A stretch of 5,942 nt of DNA. Source: JAIXWP01 sp049318685. GTDB lineage: Bacteria; Bacteroidota; Bacteroidia; Flavobacteriales_D; Sanyastnellaceae. The notes under the pieces are model-generated. The model was not told the origin of the DNA. It ran no database searches and saw nothing but the letters and a program-made list of their open reading frames with translations. The stretch is taken from positions 1-5,942 of the forward strand of contig JBMOFW010000176.1 of assembly GCA_049318685.1 (NCBI GenBank), read 5' to 3'. Shown here piece by piece: positions 1 to 5,457 of the stretch; positions within the stretch are counted from its first letter, which is position 1; each line of letters starts with the position of its first letter. Position numbers and translations under genes: made by a program.

Positions 1-136
1 CTTGATTCTTAGCTTATTCTGATACTGAAGGACGAAGATCTAAACCGCAGTATTTTTTTAGAATGAGAATCACAATGAGAATGAGAATGAATAGAGTGGA
101 GAGGGATTAGTGTTGAGAATTGAGATTCCTCACTCC
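1..136. repeat. 136-bp direct repeat, copy 1
   Basis: This segment recurs at 243-378 at a constant offset of 242 bp. By my alignment there are no gaps and one substitution (g at 85, a at 327). The true left edge is unknown because the copy begins at the first base of the window. It is made of a mixed-sequence part (1-52), a T7 run (53-59), a tract of five hexamers of the AATGAG type (62-91), and the start of a heptamer tract (from 112). Near identity in non-coding DNA suggests a recent duplication or a conserved mobile repeat. No transposase or terminal target duplication is visible, so I do not call it an insertion sequence. Confidence 0.95.
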
Positions 137-193
137 TCACTCCTGATTTCTCTATTCATTCTGTTTCTGTTTCTGATTGTGATTCTGAAAAAA
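53..193. repeat. Imperfect inverted repeat, 44-nt arms
   Basis: The left arm is 53-96 and the right arm 150-193, with a 53-nt loop between them. By hand, 36 of 44 positions are complementary without gaps. The inner 11 bases of each arm (86-96 and 150-160) pair perfectly, and the outer ends are a T run facing an A run. Both arms consist of hexamers (AATGAG type on the left, TTTCTG or ATTCTG type on the right), so the palindrome may have arisen from inverted copies of a simple repeat. In RNA from either strand it could form a long AU-rich hairpin. On the minus strand this lies downstream of the membrane protein gene ending at 349, so a 3'-end or terminator role is possible but unproven. Confidence 0.75.
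112..146 (+). repeat. Heptamer repeat tract, five units
   Basis: Five contiguous seven-base units can be read in one phase: gttgaga, attgaga, ttcctca, ctcctca, ctcctga. The last three share the TCCTCAC core also seen at 368-378 and 5416-5457. The tract forms most of the loop of the inverted repeat at 53-193. It lies partly inside the 136-bp direct repeat, which ends after base 136, within the fourth unit. Confidence 0.8.
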
Positions 194-242
194 CGCTTAG
201 TAGACGACGCTGTTTCAAATTTAAGACCAGTGATAATTTTTG
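137..242. other. Spacer between repeat copies, no gene seen
   Basis: This 106-bp stretch separates the two copies of the direct repeat. Bases 137-193 hold the end of the heptamer tract and the right arm of the inverted repeat. Bases 194-242 are non-repetitive in this window. No start codon with a supported reading frame, RNA gene or clear promoter was found. Together with copy 1 it makes a 242-bp unit, so the window may show the edge of a longer tandem array, but only one full period is visible. Confidence 0.6.
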
Positions 243-378
243 CTTGATTCTTAGCTTATTCTGATACTGAAGGACGAAGATCTAAACCGCAGTATTTTTT
301 TAGAATGAGAATCACAATGAGAATGAAAATGAATAGAGTGGAGAGGGATTAGTGTTGAGAATTGAGATTCCTCACTCC
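243..378. repeat. 136-bp direct repeat, copy 2
   Basis: This is the second copy of the segment at 1-136, with one substitution at 327. It ends abruptly at 378, where the sequence turns into the coding region of the adjacent minus-strand membrane protein. Bases 349-378 of the repeat are therefore coding: they give that protein its last nine residues and its TAA stop. Unlike copy 1, this copy lacks its own right hairpin arm. Its left arm (295-338) can still pair with the arm at 150-193. Confidence 0.95.
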
Positions 379-1062
379 AGTCCTCTTCAAGAGAAAGGCG
401 AGGTGTGAAAACATGACAATCGGAACGATAAAGGCGGGAAGCCAAACAAACGGGAAGTGCGTCACCGCATAGTTTGGTCGACTCGCATCCCACCAACTGA
501 AGTTGGGTAAAGCGCCAATGGCGGTAATTACAATTACAAGCAACGATATCAATCCAAGTGCATTCCAGATTTGGAAAATTTTCATCGACACTATTTTTCG
601 ATTGAAAACCAAATACGCCATGATTGGAGCCGTGATGCCAAAGACGATGTCGAAATTGTGTCCGTACATCGTCATGCTCCATGGCACTTGCTTGAAAAAA
701 GCCAACCAATACAAGGCAATTTCTACCGGCAAGCGCACCAAGTGAAGCCAAGTGAGCGTTTTCGGGTTCATTCCAGATACAAAACGTTTGCCGCGACCTG
801 TAAATAAGGCCAAACACATAAATGCGATTGCCGTGATTAAAGGAAAAAACAAATGAGGTGGAATCGCTTCACGATCCATGTACCATCTGTTCAAGGCCAA
901 AGTGGATTGAAAAATCAACCACGCCATCATCAACAAGGCAATCATGTGTGTTCGACGCTTCGTTCGCTCATTTCCATGCAATGTGGACATCAAGAATCCA
1001 ACATAAAAAAGGATAGTGGTAATTACAAAAAACACCGTGAGCGAAAGCGGAAGGTCGAGCAT
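349..1062 (-). CDS. Seven-segment membrane protein, unknown function
   Basis: I do not recognise this 237-residue protein with confidence. About seven hydrophobic segments can be seen, near residues 5-25, 38-58, 70-88, 105-123, 135-153, 166-186 and 205-226. Between the last two lies a loop rich in aromatic residues (FSWWDASRPNY, 188-198) that could be a functional site. A basic stretch (NERTKRR, 31-37) follows the first segment. No signal peptide or catalytic motif of a known enzyme was found. The ATG lies 5 bp after the stop of the YfhO-like gene, which indicates co-transcription and possibly translational coupling. The last nine residues (229-237) and the stop are encoded by the duplicated repeat at 243-378, so the native C-terminus has probably been replaced or extended after the seventh segment. 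The membrane core looks intact, so I treat it as a functional gene. Any link to surface glycosylation is inferred from position only. Confidence 0.85.
   Translation of the reverse strand: MLDLPLSLTVFFVITTILFYVGFLMSTLHGNERTKRRTHMIALLMMAWLIFQSTLALNRWYMDREAIPPHLFFPLITAIAFMCLALFTGRGKRFVSGMNPKTLTWLHLVRLPVEIALYWLAFFKQVPWSMTMYGHNFDIVFGITAPIMAYLVFNRKIVSMKIFQIWNALGLISLLVIVITAIGALPNFSWWDASRPNYAVTHFPFVWLPAFIVPIVMFSHLAFLLKRTGVRNLNSQH
354..378 (+). repeat. Heptamer tract, truncated copy
   Basis: The units gttgaga, attgaga, ttcctca and a partial ctcc repeat the phase of the tract at 112-146. They are cut off at the junction with the coding sequence. Read on the minus strand, these units are translated as part of the C-terminal tail of the neighbouring membrane protein. 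Confidence 0.75.
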
Positions 1063-1067
1063 ATGAA

Positions 1068-3707
1068 TTATTTTTTTTGTTTGAATGAAATAGCCAAGCT
1101 AGCCAACACGAGAACCAACAAGCCGATGCTACCCATCATAGCATAACTGCTGCCTTTGGTAAATGTTTCTGGTTCGAAATTCCATTCTATTTTATGCTCA
1201 CCTGCCGGAACCATCACACCGCGCAATATGTAGTTTGCACGGAACGCTTCAGCGGGCTGCCCATCAATGGTTACTTTCCATCCTGCGGGATAATAAATTT
1301 CAGAGAAAATAACGGGAGCGTCAACGCTGTTTTTGGTTTGATACACCAAACGATTTGTTGCATATTCGGTCAACGAAACCGTAGCCGTAGAGTCGATACC
1401 TCCAGCATTTTTTACAAAAGCAAATTCTTTAGAAACAATCGCTTTCTTTTTTGGATCGAGTCCGTTGATGGCCGTAATTTCTTCATCCGCTGAATTGACT
1501 TGTTGAATTTCTGAAACAAACCAAGCTGGACCGCAAGCATACGGATTGGGAATAGGTTCTGCTGCAGGATTATAAATAAGATATTTGGTGTTGAGCATGT
1601 TCAACGCAGGGACGTTGGCCAACTGCGTGACATCTGCGAATGATTTCAATGTGTCTTGAATAAATTGAAGCTCTTTACCCAGATGAAAACTAATCAAATC
1701 TTGGTAGCGTTTCAATTTGGCACCATGATATCCGCCAATGCTTTTGTGATAATAACTGGTGATAGCATCGTTAAATGGATCTCCCAATGTGGCTACACGG
1801 TATTGTGTATTTAAGTTCAATGTTCCGAAAGAAGCCACTTGATCCATTTGTTCTTTGGATTTAGCATTTTCATACAAGTGACTCGTCTTCATGGCTGCTA
1901 GCAACTTGGCTTTTTTAGCATCGAATTCTGCAACGTTGATTTTTTCTGTTTCGAAAATAGCTTTGTCTGCAACATCGGCGGGGCGTGGTACTATTCCTTC
2001 TCCAGGCTTAACATAACTTAGATATTGGCCTTTGACTTGATCTTGATTCAGATAGCGTTGGCAAACGGTCATTTGATCTGCAGCGACCACGATGGCCAAC
2101 ACACCAATCAGGGCAATACCAGGAACTTTTTTGAAAAATCCAATGACAACAATAGCTGCAACGGCAAAGAAGATCATCAAAGAGCGCGTAGCATCGGTTT
2201 TATAAATTGAGGCGCGCACATCCATTAATGATGTTTTGAACTCGTCGTAGGCAGCCAATTGCTCTGCCGGAACGCGCGAGTCATTCTCGATTTCTGCAAA
2301 TTGTGCCAATTCGGATGAACTCATCAGAGGTCCTGTAATAGTTGGTGATACAGCCAATACAATACCTACCAAGATCAAGGCTCCTGTTCCAATCAACCAG
2401 TGTTTTTTCACACCCCAAAGTCCTTCTCCTTGAATTACTTTGTCCATAAAGAGCAAGGCGATTGCCGGTGCCATCACTTGAATCATCGTCAGAATCATTT
2501 TCGAATCGCGAAACTTGGAATACATCGGGAATTTTTCAATGAAAAATCCATTCAATCCACCCGGATTATTGGTACACAGCGCGAGTGCGATTATGGTCAA
2601 TAGCAGGAATGGCCATTTTAACGTGTCTTTCAAAAAGATCAATCCCAAAACAAACAAGAACATGATGGCCGCACCAAAATAAAATGCGCCACCAGTGTAG
2701 CGTTGCTCTCCCCAATATTGATTGCTTCCACCAATTTGTTCTTTGAACTGTTTGGGTACCGATGTCATCAATTCTTTGTTGTTGCCTATGGCACCACTTT
2801 CACCGCCCTTTGCGTTGGGAATGATGAGCGACCATTGTTCGCCACTACCAAAATTGTAATCGAGAATATAATCGGTATTCAAGCCTTTTGACTCAGATGC
2901 ATCGATGGGAGTGCCATCCGGATTGATGGTGAGTTCGCTTCCACCACGTGTGGTAAACTTACTGTACTCATAGGTAGTCATCAAATTGCTCATTGATGGC
3001 AATACTGCGAGTAACAACCCAAGGACTAAAAGTCCCGCAGCTTTCGCGAGATAAACAAATTGTTTTTCAATAATTAAGCGAATACCTTCAGCTAAACCTA
3101 CAGCGGCCATCATAATGGCGAGATAGTAGGTAATCTGCAAGTGGTTTGCAGAAACGTTCAGACCAAAGAATAGCGCGAATACGGCTGTTCCAAGGATGAG
3201 TCGGCCGCGAAGTGTGAGAATTAACCCGCCTAAGGCTGGCGCCATATAGGCGATGGTGTTTACTTTGGATACGTGACCTGCTCCAAGGTAAAGAATATTG
3301 ATTGTAGCAAATCCAAAGGCGATACCACCAATAATGCCTAACCACGGATTGATGCGAAGGCAAAGCGCAAATATGTAAAAGCCCAACATACTCATGAAAA
3401 GAATACCAATAGGGCCGGGCAATCCAAGCTTGATGATTTGATCTACTTTGAGCAATAAATTATTGCTATGCACCACAGAAATTTGATAGGCCGGCATGCC
3501 ACCAAACATGGAGTCGGTCCAGAGCGGCTCGCTTCCATTCAGCAAGCGGTAGTCAGAAATTTCTTTCGACATCCCTTTGTGTTGGTTGATATCGCCTTGA
3601 CGCAAATTGTATCCGTCCAATATTGGAGAAAAATACATGGCAGATAGAATCGCAAACAAGACGATGGCTACCGCGTGGGGAATGGCTTTGATGAGCAGGT
3701 TTTTCAT
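1068..3707 (-). CDS. YfhO-like membrane protein (GT-C type)
   Basis: This 879-residue protein resembles the bacterial YfhO family, large polytopic proteins thought to share the GT-C glycosyltransferase fold. Bacillus YfhO is linked to glycosylation of lipoteichoic acid; the substrate in Bacteroidota is not established. The first membrane segment (12-30) is followed by an exported loop starting with Asp31 and containing GDINQHKG (38-45) and WTDSMFGGMPAYQ (63-75), as I recall for Bacteroidota members. About a dozen more hydrophobic segments lie between 96 and 543, interrupted by a polar loop (about 245-340). A large extracytoplasmic region (about 545-850) ends in a beta-rich part with YYPAGWKVTIDGQ (805-817), followed by a final membrane segment (about 855-874) and the tail KQKK. 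The acidic residue in the first loop is the usual place for the GT-C catalytic base, but its role here is inferred. Starts 6 bp after the upstream gene, in the middle of a four-gene operon. Length is normal for the family and there is no sign of a break. Confidence 0.92.
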   Translation of the reverse strand: MKNLLIKAIPHAVAIVLFAILSAMYFSPILDGYNLRQGDINQHKGMSKEISDYRLLNGSEPLWTDSMFGGMPAYQISVVHSNNLLLKVDQIIKLGLPGPIGILFMSMLGFYIFALCLRINPWLGIIGGIAFGFATINILYLGAGHVSKVNTIAYMAPALGGLILTLRGRLILGTAVFALFFGLNVSANHLQITYYLAIMMAAVGLAEGIRLIIEKQFVYLAKAAGLLVLGLLLAVLPSMSNLMTTYEYSKFTTRGGSELTINPDGTPIDASESKGLNTDYILDYNFGSGEQWSLIIPNAKGGESGAIGNNKELMTSVPKQFKEQIGGSNQYWGEQRYTGGAFYFGAAIMFLFVLGLIFLKDTLKWPFLLLTIIALALCTNNPGGLNGFFIEKFPMYSKFRDSKMILTMIQVMAPAIALLFMDKVIQGEGLWGVKKHWLIGTGALILVGIVLAVSPTITGPLMSSSELAQFAEIENDSRVPAEQLAAYDEFKTSLMDVRASIYKTDATRSLMIFFAVAAIVVIGFFKKVPGIALIGVLAIVVAADQMTVCQRYLNQDQVKGQYLSYVKPGEGIVPRPADVADKAIFETEKINVAEFDAKKAKLLAAMKTSHLYENAKSKEQMDQVASFGTLNLNTQYRVATLGDPFNDAITSYYHKSIGGYHGAKLKRYQDLISFHLGKELQFIQDTLKSFADVTQLANVPALNMLNTKYLIYNPAAEPIPNPYACGPAWFVSEIQQVNSADEEITAINGLDPKKKAIVSKEFAFVKNAGGIDSTATVSLTEYATNRLVYQTKNSVDAPVIFSEIYYPAGWKVTIDGQPAEAFRANYILRGVMVPAGEHKIEWNFEPETFTKGSSYAMMGSIGLLVLVLASLAISFKQKK

Positions 3708-3713
3708 AGAGGT

Positions 3714-3980
3714 TTAATCTTTGATCTCAACGTAGTCGACGTATTCACCGTCGGCTTGATTTGATTTGTTCTTGTTTTGGTTGGGTTGCACACGTACTTC
3801 ACCTTCCGGGCGCTGAGGTTCGCGTTGGCGCATAAATTCTTCCGCTTGTTTGCGCATATTTTCTTGGCTCTTCTGAACCACATAAGGCACAGCCAATCGT
3901 GCGATCAAGCGTATTACCGCGGAGGCGATAATCAGATATAGAATAATTCGTAGTACTCCTGAAAGTGATGCTTCTTGCAT
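3714..3980 (-). CDS. Small single-pass membrane protein, DUF4834-like
   Basis: This 88-residue protein has one N-terminal hydrophobic segment (about 7-35, broken by Arg residues at 11, 24 and 28). A charged, probably helical stretch follows (about 37-54), then a Pro/Gln/Asn-rich linker and an acidic tail GEYVDYVEIKD (78-88). The layout and tail match my memory of DUF4834, a short family found in Bacteroidota beside YfhO-like genes; no function is known to me. It begins 37 bp after the gldA stop and ends 6 bp before the YfhO-like start, so it is an internal operon gene. The tail may bind a cytoplasmic partner, but that is inference from composition and conserved position. A family-profile search would settle the assignment. 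Confidence 0.82.
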   Translation of the reverse strand: MQEASLSGVLRIILYLIIASAVIRLIARLAVPYVVQKSQENMRKQAEEFMRQREPQRPEGEVRVQPNQNKNKSNQADGEYVDYVEIKD

Positions 3981-4017
3981 GTTTCTCTAAAATTTTTCCT
4001 TTGCTTGTCGAAGGGCC

Positions 4018-4932
4018 CTATTTTGTTTTGGTCAATTCTTTGAAAATCTCTTCCATCTTCATCTCTTTCTTCGTCATGCTAATCACAGCAATATTTTCCT
4101 TGAGCACGATTTCAGCAATTTCTTTACGCAAGTCAGCTGCTGTATTGATTTTAATGTTCCAAATGTTATTTCCGGTATCTTCAGCGTGCCCAATACCAGC
4201 GACTTTCATCAAAACCGAACGACTAATCGGTCCGCTGAATTCCACTATCAATTCATACCCCTCTCCAGATGCACTCGAACGCAAATCGGCGGTAGAGCGG
4301 TCGGCAACAATTAGGCCTTTGTTAATTATGATGGTTCGGTCGCAAATGGCTTCTACTTCTTGCATGATATGCGTAGAGAGCATAACGGTTTTTTGTTGAC
4401 CAATTTTTTTAATCAATGCACGAATATCCACCAATTGATTCGGGTCAAGACCGCTAGTGGGCTCGTCGAGGATGAGCACTTGCGGATCATGAATCATGGC
4501 CTGAGCGAGACCTACACGTTGGCGGTAACCTTTTGAAAGGGCTTCGATTTTTTTATGTGCTTCGGGAGTAAGGCCGACCATGTCTACCATCTCTTGCACA
4601 CGTTGTTTCACATTTTTCACTTTGTATATCTCACCAATGAACGTCAAGTATTCTTTGACATACATATCGAGGTAAAGAGGATTGTGTTCGGGGAGGTAGC
4701 CGATCATCTTGCGCACTGCGATGCTATTGGTCATCACATCGTGACCGCATACCGAAACCGAACCGGAAGTGGGAGGGATGAAACACGTAATGATTTTCAT
4801 CATAGTGCTTTTGCCCGCACCATTGGGGCCAAGGAAACCAACTACACCACCGGATGGAATTTCAAAAGAAACTGAATCCAATGCTTTTTGTTGGCCATAT
4901 ACTTTTACAACGTCTTTTGCAATAATGGACAT
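4018..4932 (-). CDS. gldA: Gliding motility ABC transporter ATPase GldA
   Basis: This 304-residue protein is an ABC-transporter ATP-binding subunit. Visible motifs, numbered from the ATG, are Walker A GPNGAGKST (35-43), the signature LSKGYRQRV (132-140), Walker B VLILDEP (152-158), the D-loop SGLD (160-163) and the H-loop His188. The stretch YLPEHNPLYLDMYVKEYL (79-96), with Glu in place of the usual Q-loop Gln, is typical of GldA and related ABC-2 type ATPases. The C-terminal part (about 215-304) is a family-specific extension. In Flavobacterium johnsoniae GldA works with the membrane proteins GldF and GldG, which are not in this window; gldA is separate from gldFG in that species too. I chose the ATG at 4932 over a TTG seven codons upstream (4953), because homologues start close to the motif MSI(I/E)...VYG and the extra residues add no domain. 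It is the first gene of the minus-strand operon. Confidence 0.92.
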   Translation of the reverse strand: MSIIAKDVVKVYGQQKALDSVSFEIPSGGVVGFLGPNGAGKSTMMKIITCFIPPTSGSVSVCGHDVMTNSIAVRKMIGYLPEHNPLYLDMYVKEYLTFIGEIYKVKNVKQRVQEMVDMVGLTPEAHKKIEALSKGYRQRVGLAQAMIHDPQVLILDEPTSGLDPNQLVDIRALIKKIGQQKTVMLSTHIMQEVEAICDRTIIINKGLIVADRSTADLRSSASGEGYELIVEFSGPISRSVLMKVAGIGHAEDTGNNIWNIKINTAADLRKEIAEIVLKENIAVISMTKKEMKMEEIFKELTKTK

Positions 4933-5061
4933 GCCAAGGGGGCTTTGTGGCAAAAATAGGCAAATAGGGGGGATAAAATTCGGTGTTAAAAATCGACGTG
5001 TAATTGGTTTGTATGTATTTTCGTTGGAATTCTCAGTTTAACTTATTTGAATTGCTGAAAT
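4933..5061. promoter_or_regulatory. Divergent intergenic region, weak promoter candidates
   Basis: This 129-bp gap between the divergent gldA and hpt genes must carry promoters for both. On the minus strand, the complement of 4951-4958 reads TATTTTTG, a full match to the Bacteroidota -7 pattern TAnnTTTG about 18 bases before the gldA ATG. I found no good -33 TTG at the expected distance. On the plus strand, TATTTTCG at 5016-5023 matches seven of eight positions, again without a clear -33 element. Such AT-rich matches arise easily by chance, so both sites are tentative. No Shine-Dalgarno sequence is seen before either start, as is common in this phylum. Confidence 0.35.
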
Positions 5062-5415
5062 ATGACCACAATACCACCCTTTGATCTCTCTCAACTCGTT
5101 GATATGTATAGCGGAAACATGGCCAATGTCTATATGACCGCCACCGTTTTTTGTGACCAATTAGAGCAAGATTTAAGTATTGTTAAAGATAAATTTGATG
5201 AGGGGGATTATCCCGCGGTCAAGGCATTTGCTCATCGCATGAAACCAAATCTCAAATTGTTTGGAGTCTTCGATCTGCATGAATTGGTGATTGAAATTGA
5301 AAAGTCGGCCTTGGATGCCAATGTACCACTCTTAGGACCTCAACTCGATACCCTAATCAATCGGGGCAAAGACGTTATTGCCGCCCTCCGCGTCGATATC
5401 AAAAACAACAACTAA
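5062..5415 (+). CDS. Stand-alone Hpt phosphotransfer protein
   Basis: This 117-residue protein appears to be a single histidine-phosphotransfer domain, the kind that passes phosphate between a hybrid sensor kinase and a response regulator. The key motif is AFAHRMKPNLKLFG (55-68), with His58 the likely phosphorylated residue on the second of the bundle helices. The position after the Lys that is usually Gly (as in HxLKG) is Pro here (Pro62). I recall HK(I/L)KP-type motifs in Bacteroidota Hpt proteins, so this need not mean loss of activity. No kinase, receiver or membrane segment is present, so it is cytoplasmic and its partners are encoded elsewhere. It is divergent from gldA and followed 42 bp later by a DinB-family gene, with which it may be co-transcribed. 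The whole gap to that gene is a heptamer tract. Confidence 0.85.
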   Translation: MTTIPPFDLSQLVDMYSGNMANVYMTATVFCDQLEQDLSIVKDKFDEGDYPAVKAFAHRMKPNLKLFGVFDLHELVIEIEKSALDANVPLLGPQLDTLINRGKDVIAALRVDIKNNN

Positions 5416-5457
5416 CCCCTCACGCCTCACCCCTCACCCCTCACTCCTCATTCCTAT
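5416..5457 (+). repeat. Heptamer repeat tract, six units
   Basis: The 42 bases between the hpt stop and the dinB-like ATG divide exactly into six heptamers: cccctca, cgcctca, cccctca, cccctca, ctcctca, ttcctat. The consensus nYCCTCA is the same as in the tracts at 126-146 and 368-378. The tract occupies the whole intergenic space, leaving no room for a separate promoter or a normal ribosome binding site within the gap. If the two genes are co-transcribed, the tract is the leader of the second one, and changes in unit number would change the spacing between stop and start. Confidence 0.9.

Noticed and set aside
91..243. Plus-strand frame giving a hydrophobic peptide across the hexamer tract
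   Set aside because: It lacks a supported start, and its hydrophobic run is a by-product of TTTCTG/ATTCTG repeats.
1..378. CRISPR array or insertion sequence
   Set aside because: There are only two long copies, no regularly spaced short repeats, and no transposase. The inverted arms are simple hexamers rather than typical terminal repeats.
251..817. Minus-strand open frame of 188 codons overlapping the membrane protein gene
   Set aside because: It is in another frame of the well-supported 349-1062 gene, has no coherent membrane or domain pattern, and runs into the repeat.
1071..1078. Run of eight T at the end of the YfhO-like gene as a frameshift or terminator
   Set aside because: It encodes the ordinary Lys-rich tail (KQKK) just before the stop. 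There is no stem before it, and the next gene starts at once.
503..1146. Several plus-strand open frames opposite the membrane protein gene
   Set aside because: They are antisense shadows with poor composition and no recognisable motifs. The minus-strand gene has clear hydrophobic periodicity and fits the operon.
1194..3363. Plus- and minus-strand open frames inside the YfhO-like gene
   Set aside because: All lie within a full-length, family-consistent coding sequence and show no independent domain or start context.
3965..4875. Plus-strand open frames opposite gldA, one of 144 codons
   Set aside because: They are antisense to a gene with all ABC ATPase motifs intact. The apparent hydrophobicity comes from complementary codons.
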